Of a stretch of 64,000 nt of DNA, positions 38,024 through 48,300 are shown in pieces. Origin of the DNA: Actinomycetes bacterium (GTDB lineage Bacteria > Actinomycetota > Actinomycetes > S36-B12 > CAIYMF01); contig JAKOVT010000063.1 in NCBI GenBank assembly GCA_029781935.1, positions 1 to 64,000 of the forward strand, written 5' to 3'. The stretch's first letter is position 1. Every line of letters starts with the position of its first letter. The notes under the pieces are model-generated. The model did no database searches and had not been told where the DNA came from. It saw only the letters and a list, made by a program, of their open reading frames with translations. The translations under genes were made by a program, and so were the position numbers.

Positions 38024-40756
38024 ATGCGCGTCACCGAGGTCACCGCGCACGCGTTCGGCCCCATCGTCGGGCAGACGCTGCAGTTCGACGACGGGCTGAC
38101 CGTCGTCGTCGGCGGGAACGAGTCCGCGAAGTCGTCCTGGCACGCCGCCGTGTACGCCGCCATCTGCGGCCGCCGCCGCGGGAAGGGCGCCACCAACGCC
38201 GTCGACGCCCGCTTCGCCGACCTGCACCGCCCGTGGGACCGGGAGGAGTGGAAGGTCACCGCCCGCCTGCGCCTGGACGACGGGACCCTGCTCGACGTCG
38301 TGCAGGACCTCGCCGGCAAGGTCAACTGCCGCATCGTGGAGCTGCCGCTGGGCACCGACCGGTCCAACGAGCTCACCTACGACGGGTCCGTCGACGGGTC
38401 CCGCCTCGTCGGCCTGAACCGCAAGGCGTTCGCCGCGACCGCGTGCGTCGCCCAGACCGACCTGCTCGGCCTGCTCGACAACGCCGGCGCCCTGCAGGAG
38501 ATGCTGTCCAAGGCCGCCACGTCCGCCGACGCGGACGAGTCGACCGCCCGCGCGCTGTCCCTGATCGACAAGTTCAAGTCCGAGCACGTCGGCCTGGACC
38601 GGTCCAACTCCAGCCGGCCGCTGCGGGCCGCGCTCGACGCGGTCGAGAACGCGACCGCCGCGCTGCGGGACGCCGAGGCCGCCCGCGCCGACCTCGAGGA
38701 CCGCATCGCCGCCGCCGGCCGGCTCGCCGCTGCGGCCGCCGCCGCGCACGCCGACCACGACTACCACCGGGCCGCCGCCCTGGCCGCGACCGCGGCCGAG
38801 CTCACCGACCGGGCCGCGAAGGCGGCCGCCCTGGCCGACCGGCTCGGCCCCGACCGGCCGGCCGCTGCCGGGTCGCGCGCGGGGCTGGTGCAGGCGGTCA
38901 CCGCCGCCGTGTCCGCGTGGCGGACCCGGCCGACCCCGGTCACGCCGACCGACGACGTCGACGACCTCGCCCGGCGGCTCGACGACCTGCCGGCCCTGCC
39001 CGACCACGACACCGCTCCCGCCGCCGCGGTCAAGCAGGCCGCCACCGCCTACCAGCAGCAGGTCGCGCTGCTGACCGCGCACGACCGCAAGCCGGAACGC
39101 TCGATGATCGTCCCGCCGGTCACCGGGCCGACCAGCGCGCAGCTGAAGACCCTGGCCGGCGACCTGTCCCAGCTCCCGGCCGCTGCCCCTGCGGCCACGT
39201 CGACCGTCACCACGGCACCGGCCCGCACGCCCGGGCTCGCCGCCGCCGGGCTCGGCGTCGTCATCGCGCTCGCCGGGATCGTGCTGTCGATCCCCGCCCT
39301 CACTAGTGTCGGCGCGCTGCTCGCCGTCGGCGGGCTCGCGTGGGCGTTCACCCGCAAGCCGACCTCCACCACAGTCACCGACCCGCACGCCGGCCGCGCC
39401 GCCGCCGACCTCGCATCCCGCCGGTCCGCGTTGGAGTCGACCGCCGCGTCCTACGGCGTCCCGCTCGACATGCCGGCGCTCCTCGCCGCGATCACCGCCG
39501 CCGACGACGTCGAGAAGAAGGCCGCCGCCCGCGCCTCCTGGGTCGCCGTCCGCGAGCAGCTGGTGGGCGATGTCGACGCGGCCGCCGCGCTGCTCGCCGA
39601 CGCGCTCACGGGCCGCGGCCACCCGTGCCAGCCGTCGGACGCCGCCGCCGGATGGGACGCGTACGAGGCCGCGTGCACCGCTGCCGCCGCCCAGCTGGCC
39701 GCCGCCGGTCGCCGGGCCGCGCTCCAGGAGCGCCTGAACGCCGCCGAAGGCGCCCGGTCCCGGTACGACCAGGCGGTGCAGGCCGGACGTGACGCCGCCG
39801 ACGCGCTGCGGGCCGCCGCCCGGCAGGCCGCCGCCGTCCTGCCCGCCGACATCGCCGCCCTCGCCGACGACCCCGGCAGCGACCCCGACCGTCTCGCCGG
39901 GGCGCTCGACGCGTGGACCGCGCAGGTCGCCGCCGACGACGAGGCCGCCGCCCGCACCGCGGAGGAGTGGACGACGCTGACCGGCCTGCTCGGCACCGAC
40001 ACCCTCGAGCAGCTGCAGGCCCGAGCCCGCGCAGCGCAGGCAGCGGCCGACGCCGCGGCGGCCGGCCTGGACCCGGTCCGGCTCGCGGCGACCCCGGTCG
40101 TCGACCCGGCCGAGCTCGCGGTCCTCGCGGCCGACGCCGCGAACGCCGACGGGGAGGCGCGGGAGAACGCCGGGAAGGTCGCCGAGTTCGCCGCGTCGCT
40201 GCCCGACGTCGCCGCCGCGGAGGAGGCCCTCGCCGACGCGACCGCCGAGCTGGCCCGGGTCCGGTCGCTCGAGAGCGTCCTGGACCAGACCCGCGCGTTC
40301 ATGGCCGCCGCGCAGGAACGGGTCCACAAGGACATCGCGCCGGCGCTGCAGGCCCGCCTGCAGACGTGGCTGCCGGTCATCACTTCCGGCCGGTACACCG
40401 AGGCCAGCGTCAACCCGCAGACCCTCGCCGTGCAGGTCCGCGGCGCGTCCGGGGTGTGGCGTCAGGCGGCGCTGCTGTCGCACGGGACCGCGGAGCAGGT
40501 GTACCTGCTGCTGCGGCTCGCGCTCGTCGAGCACCTCACCGCCGGGCACGACACCTGCCCGCTGCTGCTCGACGACGTCACCGTCCACGCCGACACCGCC
40601 CGCACCCGCGAGGTCCTCACCCTGCTCGGGCAGGTCGCGATGCAGCGGCAGATCGTCCTGTTCACCCAGCAGGACATGGTCGCCGACTGGGCGCGCGCCA
40701 ACCTCGGCGGCGTCGTCGGCAAGGTCATCGAGCTCCGCGACCCGGTCCCAGCATGA
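38024..40756 (+). CDS. SbcC/YhaN-like AAA coiled-coil ATPase
   Basis: Walker A-like VVVGGNESAKSSWHAAVYA; LSHGTAEQVYLLLRLALVEHL signature; PLLLDDVTVHAD; Ala-rich coiled coils. Confidence 0.8.
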   Translation: MRVTEVTAHAFGPIVGQTLQFDDGLTVVVGGNESAKSSWHAAVYAAICGRRRGKGATNAVDARFADLHRPWDREEWKVTARLRLDDGTLLDVVQDLAGKVNCRIVELPLGTDRSNELTYDGSVDGSRLVGLNRKAFAATACVAQTDLLGLLDNAGALQEMLSKAATSADADESTARALSLIDKFKSEHVGLDRSNSSRPLRAALDAVENATAALRDAEAARADLEDRIAAAGRLAAAAAAAHADHDYHRAAALAATAAELTDRAAKAAALADRLGPDRPAAAGSRAGLVQAVTAAVSAWRTRPTPVTPTDDVDDLARRLDDLPALPDHDTAPAAAVKQAATAYQQQVALLTAHDRKPERSMIVPPVTGPTSAQLKTLAGDLSQLPAAAPAATSTVTTAPARTPGLAAAGLGVVIALAGIVLSIPALTSVGALLAVGGLAWAFTRKPTSTTVTDPHAGRAAADLASRRSALESTAASYGVPLDMPALLAAITAADDVEKKAAARASWVAVREQLVGDVDAAAALLADALTGRGHPCQPSDAAAGWDAYEAACTAAAAQLAAAGRRAALQERLNAAEGARSRYDQAVQAGRDAADALRAAARQAAAVLPADIAALADDPGSDPDRLAGALDAWTAQVAADDEAAARTAEEWTTLTGLLGTDTLEQLQARARAAQAAADAAAAGLDPVRLAATPVVDPAELAVLAADAANADGEARENAGKVAEFAASLPDVAAAEEALADATAELARVRSLESVLDQTRAFMAAAQERVHKDIAPALQARLQTWLPVITSGRYTEASVNPQTLAVQVRGASGVWRQAALLSHGTAEQVYLLLRLALVEHLTAGHDTCPLLLDDVTVHADTARTREVLTLLGQVAMQRQIVLFTQQDMVADWARANLGGVVGKVIELRDPVPA

Positions 40757-40834
40757 ACACGCAGAGACGCGCCTGCTGACTGGAGTCTGCTCCGCCTCAC
40801 TGCGACTCGAGTCCGCACTCGGACGGTCGACGGT

Positions 40835-41008
40835 ATGGAACGGGACATCGAGGGTGTTGCAGCACCCGCCGTGGTGGCAGCGGCATGGGGTCAGCTGCAA
40901 AGGTCAGACGCGGTTACGTATGAGGAGTTGCTCGCGCTGTTGCAGGGGCGCTTGCTCATCGAGATCGATCTCGCGAGCGACGCTCATGACGACGTGGTAA
41001 ATGGCTGA
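40835..41008 (+). CDS. small hypothetical protein (57 aa)
   Basis: MERDIEGVAAPAVVAAAWGQLQRSDAVTYEELLALLQGRLLIEIDLASDAHDDVVNG; not in supplied ORF track. Confidence 0.3.
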   Translation: MERDIEGVAAPAVVAAAWGQLQRSDAVTYEELLALLQGRLLIEIDLASDAHDDVVNG

Positions 41009-41130
41009 CCTGCGGAAACGGTAGCCGCGGTGACCTGTCTGCAGAGGCTTCCGAAGCCCACATCTCATTTCGTAGCGTTCTGGGCTTCCGAACTCAGTGG
41101 CCGATTGACAGGGGCTGTCGTCCCGGCACG

Positions 41131-44100
41131 GTGCAGCGCATGAACGGTGCGACGCAAGGCTGTGACGGCATGCTGTGGGGTGTCATCCCGCTGGCCCGAA
41201 CCACCGAGGTGGCGGAGATGGCGTATGTGCGCATGTCCGACAGGGAGGCTAGGGCCGAGCTGGGCCGCATGGTGGATGCACTCCGACGCACCTCGGACGG
41301 CGAGATGGCTGAGGTGCTTGCGGCGCTCGGGCCGTCCATCACGGAGGAGGGCGAACGAGGAGACGGGGACCGTTCAGCCGCCGGGCTTGTGCCGGTGACC
41401 TTGGCTGACCTCGATCCCCGCGCGAAGCCGAAGTTGTTGGCCTACGTCGGTGTGCGCGGCAAGGTACTCGTCGTCATCGTTCCCAGCAGCGCCATCGAGG
41501 ACAACCTCCCAGTCCTGCAGGGCGATCGCACGAAGACCGAACGCAACGCCGCCACCGAGTTGATCCTTGAGGCCGTCAACGTCCTGCCCCGCCTCGAGTT
41601 CCTCTGCACGCCTCGACTCGAACGCCTGTTCCGCACACCGAAGGGGCAGGGCGCCATCCTCGACGCATGCCGGGACGCCGACGTGCTCCTGGTCATCGAG
41701 GGCGTTCCGCGCGACCTCGCAGACACCGGCCAGATGATGACCACCTCTGTCGAGGGAATGGTCAAGGGCGACGCCGACGCCATCGCGCGCAAGAAGAACA
41801 TCATCGGGGGTCGAGTCGGCATCGTTGCGGCCGACTCCAAGGAGCACTCACAGCGTGATTTCGGTTACCACCAGTGTCCCTTGGGCTACCGACCCGAGCT
41901 CCGCACCGGTCCTGACGGCGTGACCGAAGTGGAGCGCGGCTCCATCCTCCTCAACGAGGAGCATGCGCCTGCCCTCAGGCGCATGTGGACGGAGTTCGCC
42001 AAGGGGACCCCAGTCGCCCACATCGCGGAGCTGGACGTCGTCAAGGACCTTCCGGCTCGCGACCGCAGTGGTCGGACGTTGCGAGACCTCACGAAGGGTA
42101 ACCGCCACAACGCCGTGTACCGGTTCTTCACCAGGACAAATCTCGAGTTGTACCGAGACGGGACATGGTGGCTGGAACGCAAGACCGGCGCTCCACTGAA
42201 GCAGGTCTCCGGATTCCCCCTCGTGAAGAGGGGCAAGAAGCGCGTTGCGACTGTCAAGGGATCCCTGCCTGTCCTTATGGTCGATGGTCTGCCCTGGGGT
42301 GTGCCAGACGAGTCCTGGAACTTGGCGGAGAAGCGGCTTCGGGACTCTGCCGACGAGACACCGGCGCAGCGTGGGGGCAAGCATGGCGAGGCTCTGCTCG
42401 CCTCCTCGGCTCCTTTCACGATGGACGGGGATCTGTACCGCGTCGTGAAGGAGCACAGCACGTTTCAGCTGCGTCGGATCGACGGTGGTGCGGGTGGTCG
42501 GTGGGATCCGAGCCAGTCTGTTCTGGTAGCGGCGGCCAACTGCCGCACCTTCTGGCAGTCCTTCGGACGTGCGCTCGGGGAGGGTTTGGTCGAGGTGGCC
42601 GGGCGGCTGAAGCCACTGACCTACGGCTCGGTGCGCGCGACCACTCCGGAAGGCATACCCGATTCCGTCGAGCGTCTCCTGGCGGACGCAGCCCAGCACG
42701 CGTCCGAGGCAGACGAGTGCGCCGAGAACGCGCGCGTGGCAAGGGCCGAGGGTAACGACCTCGTTCGTCAGCATTGGGAGCGCCAGCAGAACGGGTTCCT
42801 CCTCGAGGCGGAACGGCTCACGAAGGAAGCCGAAGCCGCACGTGAAGCATGGCTCGCCGCTCAGACCAAGACACCCGGGAACGTCCTCGACGTCGCTCAC
42901 CCGCTGGCTCTGGCCGCGGCGCTGGCGAAGTGGGACGGGTCGTACGACCCGGAGCTGCAGGCGGCAGTTCGTGCTCTGAACGTCCCGCCGAGCTTGACCG
43001 CCGAACTGACAGTAGCCGGCGAACTCCAGGTGACGTGCCGCGTCGAACTGGCATCGCTGGACGGAGGCAGCCTCCTTCTGGACATCACCTTCCGAGTTGC
43101 CAACACCAGCAACCAGCGAGACCTCGGACCGGACGCCGATCGCCTGGTGGCCCTCTGGGCCAGCACCTCTCTGACCATCCCAGAGCTGGCTGAAGCGACC
43201 GGCTACGCGCCGCGCACAGTCCGCAAGACCGTCTACTCCTGGCTCAAGCGCAACGGTGTGCCGGTCTTGGCCCTCGCACTCACGCTCTGCCCCGTCCAGG
43301 CCACGCGTGCTGCTGTCGCGTCGCATCTGCGTCCCGATCTGGTGGAGCCGCCGACGGTGGACGAGAGGGGCAATCCGGTCTCCGATGTCACACGGAAGTT
43401 CCTCGTCGCCATCTACCTCGCTGAGTCGCCCGGCGCCTTCCTCAAGGGCTGGACGCCTGCCGACCAGAGCGACGAGAGGCGAGTGGTGATGGCTCTCCGC
43501 CACGCCAATGCCGCCTGTGACGTGTCCCTGCTCGCCGCGGCAGCAGGCGTCGGCGTCGACTGGTCGCCCAGTAAGGACCGACCGCGCCCGTTCACCCTGG
43601 TCGGTGGCCGCCGGCGCCGACTCCTGGAGTGTCCCCATGAGGACTGTTCGTCAACCGTCGCCGATCACGTCCTCTACACACCCGAGACGGCGGTCGCTGG
43701 CGTGCTGTGTCGAACCTGCCGACGACTTCCGATCAAGGAGCTTGCCGACGTGGTGCTGCCGGTCGAGTACCTCGCTCTCTGGAATCGGGATGTTCACGCC
43801 GGGCGGGCTGACACAGTTCTGTTGTCCGCGGAAGAGATCAGCCCAGTTGATCTCGAGCTCGCCATGCGCGCAGGGAGGCTGGTGCGCATCCGAGAGGCCG
43901 CAAGGTTGGTCGGCCTGTCGGAAGACGCGTTCCGTGACCGCATCACGCGCGGCGAGCAGCCGGTGCACGTCACAGCCGGATCCAGTCGGTTCTTCGATCC
44001 GCACTTGCTGAAGGATGTCAGCGGGCCGCGGAAGGGCCCGCCGACGGTGCCCGCTGGATGGCTCTCCGTGGCACAGGTCGCACGACGTCTCGGGGTGCCC

Positions 44101-44397
44101 GAGTACCGGGTGCGCGAGTACTGCCAGGAAGGTCTCCTGGCGTTCAAGAAGGTCAGGGGGCGTATCTGCATCTCTCCCGCTGCGATGGCGGCAGTTGTCG
44201 TGCCGGAAGGAGACCTCCTGAGCTCGCTCTCCGTCGTCCAACTGGCGCGAGAGGCCGGCAAGACCAGGGGCCAGGTCGACTACGCGATGCAGCGCGGCTA
44301 CATCGCCACGGTCTACACGAGCCAGGGAACGCCGATGATCTCACGAGACGAGGCGAACCGATGGCTGTTGCGCATCAACGCTGCAGCGAAGGGCTAG
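41131..44397 (+). CDS. large protein: divergent serine-recombinase-like N-terminus plus Zn-knuckle and C-terminal HTH array (start uncertain, maybe 41218)
   Basis: PRLERLFRTPKGQGAILDACRDADVLLVIEGVPRDL...EGMVKGDADAIARKKNIIGGRVG...GYHQCPLGYRPE; CPHEDC..CRTC; SVAQVARRLGVPEYRVREYCQEGLL. Confidence 0.45.
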   Translation: MQRMNGATQGCDGMLWGVIPLARTTEVAEMAYVRMSDREARAELGRMVDALRRTSDGEMAEVLAALGPSITEEGERGDGDRSAAGLVPVTLADLDPRAKPKLLAYVGVRGKVLVVIVPSSAIEDNLPVLQGDRTKTERNAATELILEAVNVLPRLEFLCTPRLERLFRTPKGQGAILDACRDADVLLVIEGVPRDLADTGQMMTTSVEGMVKGDADAIARKKNIIGGRVGIVAADSKEHSQRDFGYHQCPLGYRPELRTGPDGVTEVERGSILLNEEHAPALRRMWTEFAKGTPVAHIAELDVVKDLPARDRSGRTLRDLTKGNRHNAVYRFFTRTNLELYRDGTWWLERKTGAPLKQVSGFPLVKRGKKRVATVKGSLPVLMVDGLPWGVPDESWNLAEKRLRDSADETPAQRGGKHGEALLASSAPFTMDGDLYRVVKEHSTFQLRRIDGGAGGRWDPSQSVLVAAANCRTFWQSFGRALGEGLVEVAGRLKPLTYGSVRATTPEGIPDSVERLLADAAQHASEADECAENARVARAEGNDLVRQHWERQQNGFLLEAERLTKEAEAAREAWLAAQTKTPGNVLDVAHPLALAAALAKWDGSYDPELQAAVRALNVPPSLTAELTVAGELQVTCRVELASLDGGSLLLDITFRVANTSNQRDLGPDADRLVALWASTSLTIPELAEATGYAPRTVRKTVYSWLKRNGVPVLALALTLCPVQATRAAVASHLRPDLVEPPTVDERGNPVSDVTRKFLVAIYLAESPGAFLKGWTPADQSDERRVVMALRHANAACDVSLLAAAAGVGVDWSPSKDRPRPFTLVGGRRRRLLECPHEDCSSTVADHVLYTPETAVAGVLCRTCRRLPIKELADVVLPVEYLALWNRDVHAGRADTVLLSAEEISPVDLELAMRAGRLVRIREAARLVGLSEDAFRDRITRGEQPVHVTAGSSRFFDPHLLKDVSGPRKGPPTVPAGWLSVAQVARRLGVPEYRVREYCQEGLLAFKKVRGRICISPAAMAAVVVPEGDLLSSLSVVQLAREAGKTRGQVDYAMQRGYIATVYTSQGTPMISRDEANRWLLRINAAAKG

Positions 44398-44444
44398 CGA
44401 ACAACGGCACGCGCCGCTGGCCTGGAGCATCACCGCCTTGACGC

Positions 44445-44933
44445 TCAGGTCCTTGAAGTCCAGCCGTACATGTCGCGGACGGCGTCGACGGCGTCGTTCA
44501 AGCTGCCGAGCTCGCGGATGAGGATCGCGGCTGTCTCCCAGGATGTAGGCGGGGTCCGACCGTCCACGGCTAGCTGGCTGGCCGCCAGCTCAACGTGGCG
44601 CGGTGAGTCGAGCACCCGACTGGTGCCGATGCGGTCACCACAAGAGCAGCGCCCCCGGGAACGGGCTGACGGTCGGGCCGAGGTTGCCATCAGGATGTAC
44701 CAGCGGCGGCAACCTTCAGGAAGAAGGCGGAACAGCTGCTCCTCGAGCAGGTCGCAGGGGTGCCCGCAGACATGGCCAGGCCTGTATAGGGAGCCGACGC
44801 TGAGACAGACGATGCAGAAGTAGGTTCGCGAGGTCACATCCCGATCGGTGCGCCGACGGCCGATCCTGTCAGTCGCCCGGTCGGCGGCACGTTGCTTCTG
44901 CCATCGGTACGGGTTGGTGGTGCCCGCAGGCAT
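44445..44933 (-). CDS. hypothetical Cys-containing protein
   Basis: TYFCIVCLSVGSLYRPGHVCGHPCDLLEEQLFRLLPEGCRRWYILM; start uncertain. Confidence 0.4.
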   Translation of the reverse strand: MPAGTTNPYRWQKQRAADRATDRIGRRRTDRDVTSRTYFCIVCLSVGSLYRPGHVCGHPCDLLEEQLFRLLPEGCRRWYILMATSARPSARSRGRCSCGDRIGTSRVLDSPRHVELAASQLAVDGRTPPTSWETAAILIRELGSLNDAVDAVRDMYGWTSRT

Positions 44934-45343
44934 CGAAGGGCTACTCGCCGATAGCCCGGCAGTCGGACCTCAGACGGGCCACAACAACGGACTGTCTACT
45001 CATCTCGTTCACTGGGACCACCGTGAGCCCCGTCCTGCACCACAAGCCCACGCAGGTCCGAGCGAGCCTTCCGCCCTGATGGTCACGCCCCAGCCTCTGA
45101 AGACGTTGTTGTGGCGGCTAGGACTTGACGCTGACCGTCCTGACCAGCGGCGAGGCTGCAGGAGTCCGTGCTCGAGCCTCCGATCCGCGGTAGGGGCTGG
45201 CAACTGGGCCAGCTGACCCGGGGGAGAGGGGTCCGGGAACGCACGGCACGGGTACCGCCTTGACCTCTAGTCCCGGCGGCTGTCGGACGCCGACCTTAGA
45301 GTGGCTGCGTCTGGACGGCCTGCGGACGAGGGGACCAACGGGG

Positions 45344-48300
45344 ATGAGCAAGACCGGCCACAGGACTCGCATCAAGGGGCCCATCGGCGCGCCGCACTCC
45401 TGCGACGATCTGTACGTAGACGGGCACGACTGCCCGGCCCGCCTCTTCGGGCACGCCGCAGACCATCTCGCCGACGACGACATCGTCGAAGCGTTCGCGC
45501 TCCTGGCCCACGGAATCAGCACCGACGACCTGGCCGCCGCCCTGTCCCTCATGCCGCGCGACTACCGCTCCAGCGTCCTGTCGCACTTCAACGTCCCCCC
45601 GGTGCGCAAGGTCGGCAGCGCCAGCCTCGAGCAGCTCCACCGTCGCGCCACCACAGGTGCCCACCAGCCTCGCTGCTTGATCGAACGGATAGCGCCGCCG
45701 GTGTACATGGCGCTCACGAACCTCGACATGCTGGGAGAGGACGAGCTGGTCGCGGCGCTCGACCCGACCCTGGAGCCGAATCGGGACTCCTTTCCGTTCC
45801 TGCTTTCGGCGCTGGGCTCCCGCCAGCTGCCGCCCACCGTCGTGCGGGCAGCCCTGGCCGGGACCCTCCTCGACGACAGCGTGCTGTCCCCGCTGGCCAT
45901 CGGATGGCTAGCGGAGGACCCCGGGCCCCTCCCCGACCAGCTCGTCGCCAGGCTCGCCGCTGCCTGGGCTGCGGTCCGTAGCGACCATCCGTCGCTGCCG
46001 CCGTCGCTGCGCCCCCTGTACGACCTCGTCCACAAGGACCACAACGACGCCCCGGTCGCACGCACCGCAGCGCCGGAGCCCGCCGCCGAGGCAGCGACCG
46101 CACCGCCGGAAGGAAGGGCCGAAGTGACCGAGCTCCCCGACGTGACGACGCCGGTCGCCCCCGAACGGGTCGAGGCTGCCCCGTCGCTGCCCGATGCTCT
46201 CGGGGACATGCTGGCCGCCGTCGAGGGGGCCGTCGACGGCATCGCCGACCGCCTCTCCGTCCTGGCCGCCCAGCTCGACGACGGCGTCTACCCGGACAGC
46301 ATCGCCGACGACGCCGCAGCCCTCACCGCGCTGGCCGTCGAGCTGGCTGGCGTCCGCGGGACCGGTGTCGTGCTGCGCACCAGCGCGGACATCGCCAGCC
46401 TCCGCGCGCGGCTGTCCGAGGGCTCCGAGCGTGCCCGCCGTCTCGCCCGGGCAGCGAGGATCGAGGGCCCCGAGAAGGTGGAGGACCTCCTGGCCGAGGT
46501 GCGCACCAACGCCCACGACCTCGCCGAGCACGCCGACGCCGTCCTCGCGCTCGTCGACCTCGTCGACCACGTCGCCGCCCGACCGCAGGACTCCGACGGC
46601 CTCGACGACCGGCACGCCGCCTTCGTCGGCGCCCGACCTGCCCACTGGGACCCGCTCACCCTGTACGCGGTCACCGGACGGCTCTCCCTGCCGGACGGCT
46701 CCCAGGAGCCGGTCATCGCGGCTGCGGAGGACGGGTCCGGGGAGCTCGACGATCGGTCCGCATCGGGGTCTGCCGGGGACGAGCCGGGGACGGCGCAGCC
46801 CGAAGCAGCGCCCGCACCGGCTCTCGACGCCATCCTCGACGACCTGGCCAGCTGGGCCGCAGCCCCGAACCCGTCGCCTGTGGGCGAGGCTCAGGCCCCG
46901 ACCCAGCCCAAGCCCGAGCCGGAGCCGACGGTCGAGCCGGAGCCCGAGCCCGAGCCGGAGACCCCGGCGCCCTCGCGTGCGGAGACGCCCGGCGAGACGA
47001 CGCCGGCCGACAGCCAGCCGCGGGATGGGACCGCCGCCACCGGCGCCGAGCAGGCGCCGACCCCCGCCGCCACCGACGACGGCACCACGACCACCCCCGC
47101 CGAGGCCGCCGCCGGGGACGACGCGCTCGCCGCCCGGATGATGGACGAAGGACGCGTCGGTCTCGCCGCCTGGCTCGCCGACGCGACCGGTGACCCCGCG
47201 CTCGCGACCGCCCGCCGCATGGCAGCCCTCGCCGGCCAGGTCCGCTCCCTGACCGGGCGCTGCGCCGGTGCCGTCGCCACCCTCGCCAGCACCCTCGACC
47301 TCGACGACCTCCCCGACGACCCGCGCACCCGGCTGCTGCTCGCAGCAGCAGCGGCCAGAGCCGGCATCGTCGCCCCGGGCCCGTCCACCACCGCCGCCCT
47401 CACCACCGTCGCACCCGCACTGGCCCCCACCTACCCGCGCACCGCTGCCATGCTGTCCGCATACGCCCAGGCCGCCGCCACCGGCGTCCTCATCCTCCCC
47501 GTCGCCGACACCGCCCGAGCCGCCAACGAGGCCGCCACCTCCCGCGCCGAGTCCTCCGCCGCAGCCCGACGCCTGCTCGTCGAGGGCCCCAGCCGCACCG
47601 TGCGCTACCAGCTCGCCACCGCCGTATGGACCACCTGGATCCGCCCCGACGGGCTCCTCGGCCGCGCCGTGTCCGTCGCAGCCGACGACGACGACGACAG
47701 AATCGACATCGTCGACGAGGTCCTCGACAAGCTCGGCGACGACCACCGCATCGACCGCGAGGTCGACCTCGCAGCCACCGCGCTGCGCCGATCGAGCAGC
47801 CGCAGCGAGGCGATCATCTCCCGCGCCCGCGAGAAGCTCCTCGCCCTCATCGCGGAGGCGCTCGACATCCTGCGCCAGTGGCGCGACGACGTCCGCGAGT
47901 GCGAGGTCGTCGAGCAGGCGTCGCCACGGTCTTGGCAGGCGGGCCCGCTCGCCGAGCTGCGCAAGGCGGTCGCCGAGCACACCGACGCCAGCGCTGCGGA
48001 GACCGACGGCGACGGTGACGTCGCCGAGGCCGCACGCCTCATCGCCCAGGCCGGCGCCATCCTTGCCGGCACGGCCGTCGAGGGCGACGAGCCCGACCCC
48101 GACCGCATCCTCAACGGCGAGCTCCTCGCCATCCCCGAGCTCCCGCTCGAGAGCACCCGCCTGGCCCCCGTCCGAGCCGCCACCCTCGACGAGGTCGCCT
48201 CCGCCGCGCAATGCCCGCCCGACCCGCTCACCTGGTACGAGCGGCGCGCGGCCGTCGACGACCACCAGGCGACCGCCGTCCTGCTCACGATCATCCGCGA

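Noticed and set aside
37838-40900. 1020-aa minus-strand ORF
   Set aside because: Antisense shadow of the SbcC-like gene with repetitive composition and no motifs.
46905-46970. Tandem GAGCCC/GAGCCG repeats
   Set aside because: In-frame Pro-Glu linker coding sequence, not a CRISPR or regulatory repeat.
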